64,000 nt of DNA, from NCBI RefSeq assembly GCF_001654845.1, contig NZ_LXES01000007.1, positions 104,809 through 168,808 on the forward strand. Reading direction: 5' to 3'. Positions within the stretch are counted from its first letter, which is position 1, and each line of letters begins with the position of its first letter. This stretch comes from Enterobacter soli ATCC BAA-2102 (lineage in GTDB: Bacteria > Pseudomonadota > Gammaproteobacteria > Enterobacterales > Enterobacteriaceae). Below the pieces are notes generated by a model. The model was not told the DNA's origin, did not search any database, and saw only the letters and a list, made by a program, of their open reading frames with translations. A program made the position numbers and the translations under genes. Below are positions 54,231 to 64,000 of this stretch, one piece after another.

Positions 54231-54634
54231 CAGTCCTCCTTGTTGTCGTCCGCAGGGTTCACACGACGTTCATCGTCATGCTTCACCACGCTGGTCACCA
54301 GGTTGGACATACGCATCCCTTCGACCAGTGAGTTGTCGTAGAAGAAGGTCAGTTCCGGCACGATGCGCAGGCGCATTGCCTTACCCAGCAGAGAGCGGAT
54401 GAAGCCAGAGGCTTCCTGCAACGCTTTAATGCCGTTCTTAACCGCGGCTTCGTCCTGATCGTTCAGGAAGGTCACGAACACTTTGGCGTAGGCCAGGTCA
54501 CGGGACATTTCCACACCAGAAACGGTGGTCATCATACCCACGCGTGGGTCTTTAATTTCACGTTGCAGAATGAGTGCGATCTCTTTCTGCATTTCTTGCG
54601 CGACGCGCTGTGGGCGACCAAATTCTTTCGCCAT
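54230..54634 (-). CDS. rbfA: Ribosome-binding factor A
   Basis: This 134-residue KH-fold factor binds the 30S subunit and is needed for 16S rRNA maturation, above all in the cold. The start [20 protein letters not shown] is set by comparison with E. coli (133 residues); the in-frame ATG six codons earlier is rejected. The conserved [19 protein letters not shown] lies near residue 35 and [14 protein letters not shown] near residue 94. It is part of the nusA-infB-rbfA-truB unit. Confidence 0.97.
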   Translation of the reverse strand: MAKEFGRPQRVAQEMQKEIALILQREIKDPRVGMMTTVSGVEMSRDLAYAKVFVTFLNDQDEAAVKNGIKALQEASGFIRSLLGKAMRLRIVPELTFFYDNSLVEGMRMSNLVTSVVKHDDERRVNPADDNKED

Positions 54635-54650
54635 AATAAATTCTCCAGAC

Positions 54651-54675
54651 AAAAAAGGGGCTAAAGCCCCTTTTT
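54651..54675. terminator. Hairpin between infB and rbfA
   Basis: AAAAAAGGGGCT-AAAGCCCCTTTTT is a near-perfect stem with a T-run on both strands. Inside an operon it is more likely an attenuating or partial terminator that lowers downstream expression. A REP-like repeat GCCGGG ... CCCGGC lies next to it at about 54684-54710. Confidence 0.7.
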
Positions 54676-54723
54676 AAAATTATTGCCGGGTGGCGCGAGG
54701 CGATCCCGGCTTACTCTCGAAAG

Positions 54724-57414
54724 TTACGCAATGGTACGCTGAATTTCGATGATCTCGAACACTTCGATCATATCGCCAACACGAACGTCGTTGTAGTTCT
54801 TCACGCCGATACCACATTCCATACCGTTACGGACTTCGTTAACGTCATCTTTGAAGCGGCGCAGGGATTCCAGCTCGCCTTCGTAGATAACCACGTTGTC
54901 ACGCAGAACGCGGATTGGGTTGTGACGCTTGATGTTACCTTCGGTAACCATACAGCCCGCGATCGCACCGAATTTCGGCGATTTGAACACGTCACGTACT
55001 TCAGCCAGACCAATGATCTGTTGTTTCAGCTCTGGCGACAACATGCCGCTCATTGCTGCTTTCACTTCGTCGATCAGGTTATAGATGACGGAGTAGTAAC
55101 GCAGATCCAGGCTTTCTGCTTCGATAACTTTACGTGCAGATGCATCAGCACGAACGTTGAAGCCAACCAGAATCGCGTTGGACGCAGCAGCCAGGGTCGC
55201 GTCGGTTTCGGTGATACCACCTACGCCAGAACCGATGATCTTCACTTTCACTTCGTCGGTAGACAGTTTCAGCAAGGAGTCGGAGATCGCTTCCACAGAA
55301 CCCTGAACGTCTGCTTTCAGAACGATGTTCACTTCGTGAACTTCGCCTTCGGTCATGTTAGCAAACATGTTCTCGAGTTTAGATTTCTGCTGACGAGCCA
55401 GTTTAACTTCACGGAATTTACCCTGACGGTACAGTGCAACTTCACGCGCTTTCTTCTCGTCACGAACCACGGTCACTTCGTCACCGGCAGCCGGAACACC
55501 GGACAGACCCAGGATTTCCACTGGAATGGATGGACCCGCTTCCAGCACTTCCTGACCCAGTTCGTTACGCATCGCACGCACACGGCCGTATTCGAAGCCG
55601 CACAGAACGATGTCGCCTTTGTTCAGCGTACCTTCGCGAACCAGAACGGTTGCAACCGGACCACGACCTTTATCCAGGAAGGATTCGATTACCGCGCCGC
55701 TTGCCATGCCTTTACGCACCGCTTTCAGCTCCAGAACTTCAGCCTGCAGCAGGATAGCGTTCAGCAGGTCGTCGATACCGGTACCCGCTTTTGCCGATAC
55801 AGGAATGAACTGCGCTTCACCGCCCCACTCTTCTGGCATAACACCGTACTGAGACAGTTCGTTCTTAACGCGGTCCAGGTCGGCTTCTGGCTTATCAATT
55901 TTGTTCACTGCAACAACCAGAGGCACCTGCGCTGCTTTCGCGTGCTGGATAGCTTCAATGGTCTGTGGCATCACGCCATCGTCTGCTGCAACAACCAGAA
56001 CAACGATATCCGTTGCCTGAGCACCACGAGCACGCATTGAGGTAAACGCGGCGTGGCCTGGGGTATCCAGGAAGGTGATCATGCCGTTTTCGGTTTCTAC
56101 GTGGTATGCACCGATGTGCTGGGTAATACCACCCGCTTCACCAGAGGCAACCTTCGTAGAACGAATGTAGTCGAGCAGAGAGGTTTTACCATGGTCAACG
56201 TGACCCATGATGGTCACAACCGGTGCACGCGGTTCAGCCGCTGCGCCAGTGTCACGGTCGCTCATTACTGCTTCTTCCAGCTCGTTTTCACGACGCAGGA
56301 TAACTTTGTGGCCCATCTCTTCGGCAACCAGCTGTGCAGTTTCCTGGTCGATAACCTGGTTGATGGTCGCCATAGCGCCCAGTTTCATCATCGCTTTGAT
56401 GACCTGAGAACCTTTAACCGCCATTTTGTTAGCCAGATCGCCAACGGTGATGGTTTCGCCAATCACAACGTCACGGTTAACAGCCTGCGCTGGCTTCTGG
56501 AAGCCCTGTTGCAGAGCGGAACCTTTACGCTGCTTGCCGCCTTTACCACCGCGAACGGCGGCACGAGCTTCTTCACGGTCAGCTTTAGATTCAGCGTGCT
56601 TGTTACCTTTTTTCGCTGGACGCGCAGCTTTCGTGCTGCGAGTACGGCCACGGCCGCCTTCAACTTCACGGTCGTTGTCGTCTTCAGCCTGACGGGCATG
56701 CTGAGAAGTGGTCACGTGGTAATCGCTGTTGTCTTCAGTAGGCTCAGCGGTATTCACGCCATTCTTCTCATTTTCTTCTGCCATACGACGCGCTTCTTCT
56801 GCGACGCGACGCGCTTCTTCTTCCAGCTTGCGGCGTGCTTCTTCTTCCGCTTTACGCTTCAGCTCGGCAGCTTCATTTTCACGGCGGGCTTTTTCAGCCT
56901 GGGCAGTTTTGGTCATTTCGTCGGTCTGTTGATTGCTCACTTTGTCTTTTTCCGCAGCGTCACGCTTCACTTTATCACTTGCGTCGCGTTTCGCTTTTTC
57001 TGCGGCCTCACGTTCAGCTTTTAATTCTGCCTCGCGTTTGGCAGTTGCTTCTGCCTCACGCTGAGCTTGTTCTTCCGCTTCACGCTGTGCCTGCTCTTCC
57101 GCGGCAAGGCGTTCTGCCTCTTGCGGATCACGTTTTACAAAGGTGCGCGTCTTGCGGACTTCAATTTGTACCGATTTGCTTTTACCACCGGTACCAGGGA
57201 TATTCAACGTGCTGCGCGTTTTGCGCTGCAACGTCAGCTTGTCAGGCGTAGAACCGTGTTCACGGTTCAAATGCGCTAACAAGGTTTGTTTTTCAGTCGC
57301 AGTCACCGAGTCATCAGCGGACTTTGGGATCCCTGCATCAGCAAATTGCTGTACCAGGCGGTCCACAGAGGTCTGAATCTCGGCAGCCAGCGATTTTACA
57401 GTTACATCAGTCAT
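54724..57414 (-). CDS. infB: Translation initiation factor IF-2
   Basis: This 896-residue GTPase brings initiator tRNA to the 30S subunit and drives subunit joining. N-terminal IF2N domain (to about residue 50) is followed by a long charged helical linker rich in Ala, Glu, Lys and Arg (to about residue 310). A second IF2N segment follows, then the G domain with GHVDHGKT near residue 401 and [10 protein letters not shown] near residue 503. The C-terminal domains bind fMet-tRNA. E. coli IF-2 has 890 residues. An internal start at 56940 gives the shorter form. Confidence 0.98.
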   Translation of the reverse strand: MTDVTVKSLAAEIQTSVDRLVQQFADAGIPKSADDSVTATEKQTLLAHLNREHGSTPDKLTLQRKTRSTLNIPGTGGKSKSVQIEVRKTRTFVKRDPQEAERLAAEEQAQREAEEQAQREAEATAKREAELKAEREAAEKAKRDASDKVKRDAAEKDKVSNQQTDEMTKTAQAEKARRENEAAELKRKAEEEARRKLEEEARRVAEEARRMAEENEKNGVNTAEPTEDNSDYHVTTSQHARQAEDDNDREVEGGRGRTRSTKAARPAKKGNKHAESKADREEARAAVRGGKGGKQRKGSALQQGFQKPAQAVNRDVVIGETITVGDLANKMAVKGSQVIKAMMKLGAMATINQVIDQETAQLVAEEMGHKVILRRENELEEAVMSDRDTGAAAEPRAPVVTIMGHVDHGKTSLLDYIRSTKVASGEAGGITQHIGAYHVETENGMITFLDTPGHAAFTSMRARGAQATDIVVLVVAADDGVMPQTIEAIQHAKAAQVPLVVAVNKIDKPEADLDRVKNELSQYGVMPEEWGGEAQFIPVSAKAGTGIDDLLNAILLQAEVLELKAVRKGMASGAVIESFLDKGRGPVATVLVREGTLNKGDIVLCGFEYGRVRAMRNELGQEVLEAGPSIPVEILGLSGVPAAGDEVTVVRDEKKAREVALYRQGKFREVKLARQQKSKLENMFANMTEGEVHEVNIVLKADVQGSVEAISDSLLKLSTDEVKVKIIGSGVGGITETDATLAAASNAILVGFNVRADASARKVIEAESLDLRYYSVIYNLIDEVKAAMSGMLSPELKQQIIGLAEVRDVFKSPKFGAIAGCMVTEGNIKRHNPIRVLRDNVVIYEGELESLRRFKDDVNEVRNGMECGIGVKNYNDVRVGDMIEVFEIIEIQRTIA
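56938..56940 (-). promoter_or_regulatory. Internal start codon for the short IF-2 form
   Basis: A GTG codon at residue 159 of IF-2 begins [13 protein letters not shown]. coli IF-2 beta starts at the matching GTG (VSNQQ, residue 158), with a third form at a methionine a few residues on; here Met167 (MTKTAQ) is in the same place. The residues around the site are conserved. Confidence 0.7.
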
Positions 57415-57438
57415 GCTGTTCCTTCCTGCTACAGTTTA

Positions 57439-58941
57439 TTACGCTTCGTCGCCGAACCAGCAAATATTACGTGCGGCCATGATGAGTTCGCCGGCTTTCT
57501 CGTCGGTTAAACCTTCGATATCAGCCAGGTCATCAACGCCTTGCTCAGCGAGATCTTCCAGCGTACAAACACCACGGGCAGCCAGCTTGAACGCAATCGC
57601 ACGATCAAGACCTTCCAGATTCAGCAGGTCATCAGCCGGCTTGTTATCACCAAGGCTTTCTTCCTGAGCCAGTGCCAGGGTGGTCAGTGCGTTTTTAGCG
57701 CGTTCACGCAGGGCTTCAACGGTTGGCTCATCCAGACCGTCAATTTCCAGCAGCTCTTTCATTGGCACATAGGCCAGTTCTTCAAGCGTTGAGAAGCCTT
57801 CTTCAACCAGAACGGTGGCGAAATCTTCGTCAATGTCCAGGTATTTAGTGAAGGTATCAATCGCTGCATGGGCTTCAGCCTGATGCTTAGCTTGCAGGTC
57901 ATCAACAGTCATCACGTTGAGTTCCCAGCCGCTCAGCTGTGAAGCCAGACGAACGTTCTGACCATTACGACCGATGGCCTGCGCCAGGTTGCCCGCTTCA
58001 ACGGCGATATCCATGGTGTGCTTGTCTTCGTCAACAACGATAGACGCCACATCAGCCGGTGCCATTGCGTTGATAACGAACTGCGCTGGGTTGTCGTCCC
58101 ACAGAACGATATCGATACGCTCGCCGCCCAGCTCAGTAGAAACTGCCTGAACACGCGCGCCGCGCATACCTACACATGCACCCACAGGATCGATACGCTT
58201 GTCGTTGGTTTTCACAGCGATTTTCGCGCGAGAACCCGGATCACGTGCAGCGGCTTTAATTTCGATAACTTCTTCGCCGATTTCCGGCACTTCGATACGG
58301 AACAGTTCAACCAGCATTTCTGGTTTAGAACGGGTCACGAACAGCTGCGCACCACGTGCTTCAGGGCGAACGGCATACAGAACGCCACGGATACGGTCGC
58401 CAGGACGGAAGTTTTCACGCGGCAGCATGTCTTCACGCATGATAACGGCTTCAGCGTTACCCGCCAGCCCTTCGGATTTGACTTCCAGAGAGATGTTATC
58501 GCGGTTAACTTTCTTCACCACGCCAGTGATGATTTCACCTTCCTGGTCGCGGAACTGATCGACAACCATTGCGCGCTCAGCTTCACGTACTTTCTGTACG
58601 ATAACCTGTTTCGCGGTCTGAGTAGTGATACGGTCAAAGGTCACAGATTCAATCTGATCTTCAACGTACTCGCCAACGTTCAGGCTTTCGTCTTCGAAAC
58701 GCGCAGCTTCCAGCGTGATTTCTTTGGTCGGCTGGGTCACTTCTTCAACAATCACCCAACGACGGAATGTATCGAAGTCACCGCTTTTACGATCGATTTC
58801 TACGCGAACATCGATCTCTTGTTCGTATTTTTTCTTGGTTGCTGTAGCCAGTGCACTTTCCAGCGCTTCGAAAATTTTCTCACGCGGCAGTGATTTCTCG
58901 TTGGAAACGGCTTCAACAACAGCCAAAATTTCTTTGTTCAT
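57439..58941 (-). CDS. nusA: Transcription termination/antitermination factor NusA
   Basis: This 500-residue RNA polymerase factor governs pausing, termination and antitermination. N-terminal domain (1-135), S1 domain (about 136-200), KH1 and KH2 domains ([18 protein letters not shown] near residue 277; [13 protein letters not shown] near residue 344), then two acidic repeats (about residues 365-500). The acidic repeats are seen only in the gamma-proteobacterial type and bind the alpha subunit and lambda N. E. coli NusA has 495 residues. It is the second gene of the rimP-nusA-infB unit. Confidence 0.98.
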   Translation of the reverse strand: MNKEILAVVEAVSNEKSLPREKIFEALESALATATKKKYEQEIDVRVEIDRKSGDFDTFRRWVIVEEVTQPTKEITLEAARFEDESLNVGEYVEDQIESVTFDRITTQTAKQVIVQKVREAERAMVVDQFRDQEGEIITGVVKKVNRDNISLEVKSEGLAGNAEAVIMREDMLPRENFRPGDRIRGVLYAVRPEARGAQLFVTRSKPEMLVELFRIEVPEIGEEVIEIKAAARDPGSRAKIAVKTNDKRIDPVGACVGMRGARVQAVSTELGGERIDIVLWDDNPAQFVINAMAPADVASIVVDEDKHTMDIAVEAGNLAQAIGRNGQNVRLASQLSGWELNVMTVDDLQAKHQAEAHAAIDTFTKYLDIDEDFATVLVEEGFSTLEELAYVPMKELLEIDGLDEPTVEALRERAKNALTTLALAQEESLGDNKPADDLLNLEGLDRAIAFKLAARGVCTLEDLAEQGVDDLADIEGLTDEKAGELIMAARNICWFGDEA

Positions 58942-58969
58942 CGCGGGCTTTTCACCTCAATCCAGACTG

Positions 58970-59422
58970 TTAAAAGTGGGGAACCAGGTTCGCCTTCTGG
59001 ATATTACTCAGCGCGAACACTTCATCTTTGCCTTCGACTGTCACCGTGATCATTTCACCATCAACGGCTTTGATAATACCCTGCCATTTGCGGCGGTTCT
59101 GTACGGCCATACGCAGAACGAGAGCCACTTCTTCACCGGTAAAGCGCACGTAGTGCTCGGCCGTGAACATCGGGCGATCGAGGCCAGGTGAGGAAACTTC
59201 CAGGTTGTATGCGACGGTAATCGGGTCTTCAACATCCATCACCGCACTGACCTGGTGGCTAACATCAGCACAATCATCAACATTGATGCCATCTTCACTA
59301 TCAATATAGATGCGCAGCGTCGATGTACGGCCGCGAACGAATTCGATGCCGACCAGTTCGTAGCCCAGTGCTTCGACCGGTGCAGTAATCATCTCTGTTA
59401 ATTTTTGCTCTAATGTGGACAA
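58970..59422 (-). CDS. rimP: Ribosome maturation factor RimP
   Basis: This 150-residue protein is needed for 30S subunit maturation. Start is placed at the TTG at 59422 (then [18 protein letters not shown]), matching the E. coli start and length; the GTG and ATG codons 4 residues earlier ([10 protein letters not shown]) are possible but unlikely. Conserved segments are [23 protein letters not shown] and [11 protein letters not shown]. It is the first protein gene of the operon that begins with metY. Confidence 0.95.
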   Translation of the reverse strand: MSTLEQKLTEMITAPVEALGYELVGIEFVRGRTSTLRIYIDSEDGINVDDCADVSHQVSAVMDVEDPITVAYNLEVSSPGLDRPMFTAEHYVRFTGEEVALVLRMAVQNRRKWQGIIKAVDGEMITVTVEGKDEVFALSNIQKANLVPHF

Positions 59423-59477
59423 GCCCACCCCCAAGACATAAAAAAAGGGCGTAAAGCCCAGTTATTCTGTAGTCAGA

Positions 59478-59507
59478 TAACAAAAAACCCCGATAAATCG
59501 GGGCTTT
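59478..59507 (-). terminator. Terminator between metY and rimP
   Basis: AAAGCCCCGATTTATCGGGG followed by TTTTTTG forms a strong hairpin with a U-tract on the minus strand. It lies within the metY-rimP operon, where partial read-through is expected. Confidence 0.8.
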
Positions 59508-59629
59508 AGATAACTGAACCCTATAGCCGCAACTGCGGCCTGGAGCACTTTCTGAAAGAATTTTTTCAAATCCAGCTACGAAGGCTCTAAGTCTTCACAG
59601 TATATTTGAAAAAGGACTTTATGGGAAAG

Positions 59630-59706
<77 letters not shown>

Positions 59707-59721
59707 CCTGAAACGTGGCAA

Positions 59722-59750
59722 ATTCTACGCGTTTTAGGTAGAAAATGCAA
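59722..59750 (-). promoter_or_regulatory. metY/nusA operon promoter
   Basis: On the minus strand a -35 box TTGCAT (59745-59750) and a -10 box TAGAAT (59722-59727) are separated by exactly 17 bases. The start would fall about 10 bases before the metY 5' end. Confidence 0.75.
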
Positions 59751-59983
59751 ATAATGCTGGGATTTGGTACCGAAGACGGGACGTAAAATCGGCGTTCAGT
59801 ATATTGATAGTTAACCCTGCCTGTCAACCCTGCTCGCTATGCGTTTTGCTGAATACGCCATTGCGCACTATTCTGTTCTGGCATCCTGGCGACAACTGGC
59901 TTGCAGCGAGGGAAATTTTTACAAAAAGCACATGAATCTCTTCCGGTCATCGGCAAAAGATGATTAAATGAAAACTCACTTAT

Positions 59984-60001
59984 TTTGCATAATCATGCAG
60001 T
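59984..60001 (+). promoter_or_regulatory. ArgR box of argG
   Basis: TTTGCATAATCATGCAGT is an 18-base palindrome (TGCAT-N4-ATGCA) that fits the ARG box consensus. It lies about 50 bases before the argG start. A second box is expected next to it, as ArgR boxes occur in pairs, but could not be read with confidence. Confidence 0.7.
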
Positions 60002-60022
60002 GAGAGCGAAAGCGGTCTCTAA

Positions 60023-61396
<1,374 letters not shown>

Positions 61397-61415
61397 TCGC
61401 TGACCAGAATTGCAA

Positions 61416-61440
61416 AAGGCGCCCGATGGGCGCCTTTTTT
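61416..61440 (+). terminator. Terminator after argG
   Basis: AAGGCGCCC-GAT-GGGCGCCTT is followed by a run of T, a strong intrinsic terminator about 20 bases after the argG stop. Confidence 0.88.
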
Positions 61441-61494
61441 ATGGCCTTCGCTTACCCGCCCTACAAAAGATCGGAGACACAGAATGTACAGACG

Positions 61495-61524
61495 AAAAAA
61501 AAGACGTCTTTCGACGTCTTTCTT
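61495..61524 (-). terminator. Terminator after leuU
   Basis: The stem AAGAAAGACGTC-GAAA-GACGTCTTTTTTTT on the minus strand lies a few bases after the tRNA gene. Confidence 0.85.
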
Positions 61525-61533
61525 CTGGAATAT

Positions 61534-61620
61534 TGGTACCGAGGATGGGACTCGAACCCACAAGCCCGTTAGGGCACTACCACCTCAAGGTAGCGTGTCT
61601 ACCAATTCCACCACCTCGGT
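61534..61620 (-). tRNA. leuU: tRNA-Leu (GAG), leuU
   Basis: The 87-base class II tRNA begins ACCGAGGTGGTGGAATTGG, has the anticodon GAG at 61584-61586, a long variable arm (TAGTGCCCTAACGGGC) and an encoded CCA end. It follows secG on the same strand, as in E. coli. The acceptor stem ACCGAGG pairs with CCTCGGT in full. Confidence 0.96.
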
Positions 61621-61633
61621 ACGGATACTGCTG

Positions 61634-61969
61634 TTAGTGCGGGATATCGCTGGTCGGCTTAGCCGGTTCAGCTGGCTGAGTAGTCTGCTCAGTTTTCGCT
61701 GGCGCACTCAGATTTTCCCACTCGCTTCCTTTACTGGTCTTGTTGCTGTTGATATTGCCCAGCGCCAGACTGATGATGAAGAACAGCGTAGCCAGAATCG
61801 CCGTTGTACGGGTCATGAAGTTCGCAGAACCACTTGAGCCAAACAGCGTACCGGAAGCGCCTGCTCCGAAGGAGGCTCCCATATCAGCGCCTTTACCTTG
61901 CTGCAGCATGATCAGCGCTACGAGAGCGATGGCTACAATAAGGAAAATAACTAAAAGAGCTTCGTACAT
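61634..61969 (-). CDS. secG: Protein translocase subunit SecG
   Basis: This 111-residue inner-membrane subunit of the SecYEG channel has two membrane helices (residues about 2-22, ALLVIFLIVAIALVALIML, and about 52-73, TAILATLFFIISLALGNI) joined by a glycine-rich loop (MGASFGAGASGTLFGSSGS). The start MYEALLVIF is chosen by comparison with E. coli (110 residues). In E. coli glmM lies upstream on the same strand; here hcp does. Confidence 0.96.
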   Translation of the reverse strand: MYEALLVIFLIVAIALVALIMLQQGKGADMGASFGAGASGTLFGSSGSANFMTRTTAILATLFFIISLALGNINSNKTSKGSEWENLSAPAKTEQTTQPAEPAKPTSDIPH

Positions 61970-62185
61970 AATCAACCTGTTCCTTGCGGATTTGCCGCAT
62001 ACCAATGCTTCGACCAATTAGCAGGATTTTTGTTTCCCACTGAAGCGGGTGTGAATACTAACCAAAGCGAATGACCTTCGCAAGGGCATTTTCGACGCAT
62101 TGTATCAACTGCGGAAAAAAACAGCAAAAAGCTATTCATCGCTTAAAAAACAGGGGACAACTGCATTACTTTTAAGCAATTAATC
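61970..62185. other. Gap between secG and the hcp locus
   Basis: About 215 bases, AT-rich, with the secG promoter somewhere in it. No gene or insertion-sequence end is seen. The edge of the foreign segment probably lies here. Confidence 0.4.
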
Positions 62186-62211
62186 AATAAGCGCGCTTGC
62201 GCGCGCTTATT
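62186..62211 (-). terminator. Perfect palindrome at the end of hcp
   Basis: AATAAGCGCGC-TTGC-GCGCGCTTATT is a perfect 26-base inverted repeat directly after the hcp stop codon. AT pairs at its base and the lack of a long T-run make it an atypical terminator, but no other one is seen. Confidence 0.6.
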
Positions 62212-62212
62212 C

Positions 62213-62731
62213 TTAGGCTTCGATTGGCGCACGCCAGTCATCTGCACCAGACGTGCCTGATACAGTATGTTCCCAGGTAATCTTACGGTAGGCCAGAGAC
62301 ACTTTTACCAGCTGTGTAAACTCCGCTTTCTGCAGATCCTGACAGTGTGGCATCTTGCAGTCGATATCCACAATGGTCGCATCATCCAGGATGGTTGAGA
62401 AGAAGTGTTCCTGTTTGCCTTCAATTGACGTGCGATACCATTTCATTTCAACTTTAGGCAGCATCTCGCCGGAAGCCAGGGCGTTATAAAGAAGAGGAAC
62501 CGCTTTGTTCAGTGCAACAGTGAATCTGAACGGTTTATGCGCACGCTGTCCTGATGGCTGGCCTGACTGCGGATCGGTCGGAACCGTAACGATATGTTCA
62601 AATTCCTGGACCAGCATCTGATCCTCGTGCCCCTGAACATAGATGTTACCGACAGAGTCAGACGTAAACGCGCCGGAGGTGATGTTACCCTGGGTCTTAC
62701 CCTGGATTGAGATATAACATGGAGTTGGCAT
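62213..62731 (-). CDS. hcp: Type VI secretion tube protein Hcp
   Basis: This 172-residue protein matches the Hcp family, whose hexamer rings stack into the inner tube of the type VI system. Start at MPTPCYISIQGKTQGNITSG follows AAGGAAATTGAA; an upstream ATG at 62827 is rejected. Family segments are YVQGHEDQMLVQEFEHIV, RAHKPFRFTVALNKAVPLL and FFSTILDDATIVDIDCKMPH. It lies after a DUF4123 gene and apart from any tss core genes in the window, so it is an orphan copy feeding a system located elsewhere. Confidence 0.92.
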   Translation of the reverse strand: MPTPCYISIQGKTQGNITSGAFTSDSVGNIYVQGHEDQMLVQEFEHIVTVPTDPQSGQPSGQRAHKPFRFTVALNKAVPLLYNALASGEMLPKVEMKWYRTSIEGKQEHFFSTILDDATIVDIDCKMPHCQDLQKAEFTQLVKVSLAYRKITWEHTVSGTSGADDWRAPIEA

Positions 62732-63022
62732 TTCAATTTCCTTTGAAAAATAACCATCATTTAAGTGAAAAAAAACATCCTGTCTCTTTTCACAACAGAA
62801 GAGATTATTCAGCATCCGGCTAAACAAAACATCTCTGTCAAAAACGTAACATGCCCTGCGCGCAATAAATTTCTCATGCCCGGTTCAAATGTAAAAAAGC
62901 ATGAAGAACGTTTTTTCCATTGAGAAAAAAATTTCCATTTCGAGATTAAATATAATCTTTAAAAATAATAAGGCTCTTTTCTTTATGAAATCAGCCCAAA
63001 AACATTCATTGAATTAATATTA
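62732..63022. other. AT-rich gap with the hcp promoter
   Basis: About 290 bases of low GC content lie between the DUF4123 gene and hcp, clearly poorer in GC than the core genes around. It must contain an hcp promoter. I see no gene in it. Confidence 0.5.
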
Positions 63023-63946
63023 CTATTCATTGTTCAAGCGCTGTTGCAGAGGGATTTCACTAGTATTCATTTGCCCATCCACCCATTTATATTGCCATGC
63101 ACGTTGCGCCGTCATTAGTGGATTCGGATCCGGGCTGATCCACATTTGCACCGGGCCAAAGAAATCCGCAAGGCGGACAGAGGCCAGGTTCTGCAACCAA
63201 TGGTTAAATACCCGCGGATCATAAAAACGAAACCGACTCGAAGCCCCTCCTTCTTCCTTTATATAGAGCAATCCCTGGAGATGGCGGATAAGCTGTTCAG
63301 GTTCATCCACATCTGCCACCAGCCACAGAGCGTTGAACCCATATTCAGGTCTGGAGAGTATGTATTGCGCCAGACGCGGTTTAGTCCATGCCGCCAATAG
63401 CCATGGCCCTCTGACAGAGAGCGCTTGTTCATCAGCACGAAACAGTGAGTAACTCGCCACCTCCAGCGCATCGGCCATTCCCTGAACGGAAGCATCAAGG
63501 GCATTATCGACAATAACCCATAAGGGCAGTCCCGCTTCACACAGACGATAAATCGTATTTTGCGTGACGTCGGTTTTTACCTGTGGTCTGGGGGTTATTG
63601 AACAAGGGTTAAGTAAGGCCAGCTCTTCTAATACCATTAATTTCTCCAGGCCTAATTCCCCCTGGCTCAGCAGATTTTGCACATCGTCCTGTAACCAGAA
63701 ATGGCTTCCCCCGATAAGAGAGATCGCCAGCATCTGCGCAAACCCTCCGCGCGTAAGTACGTTATATTCCCGCGCACGCTTGACCTGCTCTTCAACCCAA
63801 CACATTCCCACGGCACCCGACGGCAGAGCGGGAATATCATCGCGCCTGCCGACATCCCGCAGGGCATTACAAATCATCGCGTTCTCTGTTCCCTGCTCCA
63901 GAACCCGGCGGTCTTCATCGCGTAAATGCCAAAAAGACTTTTCCAT
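63023..63946 (-). CDS. DUF4123 adaptor (Tap/TEC-type) of the type VI system
   Basis: This 307-residue protein has two parts. Residues about 130-295 form a DUF4123 domain, with LPLWVIVDNALD, the PWLLAAW segment, HLQGLLYIKEE and the hallmark FRFYDPRVFNHWL. DUF4123 proteins chaperone effectors onto VgrG. Residues about 1-105 (FWHLRDEDRRVLEQ, then VEEQVKRAREYNVLTRGGFAQML) resemble the short helical tail that usually follows DUF4123, here placed before it. The gene begins directly after the stop of the preceding gene (TAA then ATG). No effector gene is seen between it and hcp. Confidence 0.75.
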   Translation of the reverse strand: MEKSFWHLRDEDRRVLEQGTENAMICNALRDVGRRDDIPALPSGAVGMCWVEEQVKRAREYNVLTRGGFAQMLAISLIGGSHFWLQDDVQNLLSQGELGLEKLMVLEELALLNPCSITPRPQVKTDVTQNTIYRLCEAGLPLWVIVDNALDASVQGMADALEVASYSLFRADEQALSVRGPWLLAAWTKPRLAQYILSRPEYGFNALWLVADVDEPEQLIRHLQGLLYIKEEGGASSRFRFYDPRVFNHWLQNLASVRLADFFGPVQMWISPDPNPLMTAQRAWQYKWVDGQMNTSEIPLQQRLNNE

Positions 63947-64000
63947 TTATTCTCCTTCAGGCTCCGTCTTTGACGGAGCCATTTGTGCTCGATTAATTGC
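63947..64000 (-). CDS. 3' end of a gene running off the window, possibly vgrG
   Basis: An open frame enters from the right edge and ends AINRAQMAPSKTEPEGE at a TAA that touches the ATG of the DUF4123 gene. Only 17 residues are seen, so it cannot be identified from sequence. DUF4123 genes usually follow vgrG directly, so VgrG is the best guess from context. Confidence 0.4.
   Translation of the reverse strand, partial: AINRAQMAPSKTEPEGE

Noticed and set aside
54922..57024. Plus-strand frames of 372 and 323 codons across infB
   Set aside because: Antisense shadows over the infB gene; no ribosome sites or family features.
61534..61620. leuU as attachment site for the hcp locus
   Set aside because: tRNA-Leu genes often host islands, but here intact secG separates leuU from hcp and no repeat of the tRNA 3' end is seen in the hcp region.

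Overview
The window is chromosomal DNA of a member of the Enterobacteriaceae. Gene order and protein sequences follow the Escherichia coli yhaJ to secG segment closely: tdc, gar, aga, lpoA/dolP, ubiTUV, deaD-nlpI-pnp-rpsO-truB-rbfA-infB-nusA-rimP-metY, argG, leuU, secG. The differences from E. coli, namely an Enterobacter-type short palindromic repeat, accessory type VI secretion genes and a different tail on the aga cluster, suggest Enterobacter or a close relative such as Lelliottia or Leclercia. The genus is an inference from content, not from a search.

Region 1-12.4 kb holds a partial LysR regulator (yhaJ), a pirin-like protein (yhaK), cysteine catabolism (cyuA-cyuP), a Spy/CpxP-like periplasmic protein and the anaerobic threonine operon tdcABCDE. 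The tdcF and tdcG genes found in E. coli are absent. The tdcA promoter has a clear CRP site and a consensus IHF site.

Region 12.4-14.6 kb is an accessory islet between the 3' end of the RNase P RNA gene rnpB and what looks like its original terminator. It is bounded by a 24-bp exact direct repeat of the rnpB 3' end. It carries a PAAR-domain protein with a glycine-rich hydrophobic C-terminus and an overlapping small membrane protein: a probable type VI effector and immunity pair.

Region 14.6-34.5 kb is carbohydrate catabolism. It has garK-garR-garL-garP divergent from garD (galactarate), then the aga cluster for N-acetylgalactosamine: agaR divergent from kbaZ-agaVWEFA, then agaS-kbaY. In place of the galactosamine PTS genes agaBCD, agaI and the yra fimbrial genes of E. 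coli there is a three-gene set: a MalX-like PTS IICB, a MalY-like PLP enzyme and an exported GH36-like glycosidase. It may be an undescribed module that releases and takes up an alpha-linked galactose or GalNAc sugar.

Region 34.5-47.3 kb is core envelope and metabolism genes: rsmI, lpoA, yraN, diaA, dolP, yraQ, yraR, yhbP, yhbQ, yhbS, ubiT, ubiU, ubiV, yhbW and mtr. Region 47.3-61.6 kb is the translation, transcription and RNA decay superoperon read on the minus strand from metY to deaD, followed by argG and leuU.

Region 61.6-64 kb has secG and then, where glmM lies in E. coli, a second type VI locus: hcp, a DUF4123 adaptor and the end of a further gene that runs off the window. With the rnpB islet, this gives two separate type VI accessory sites in one window.
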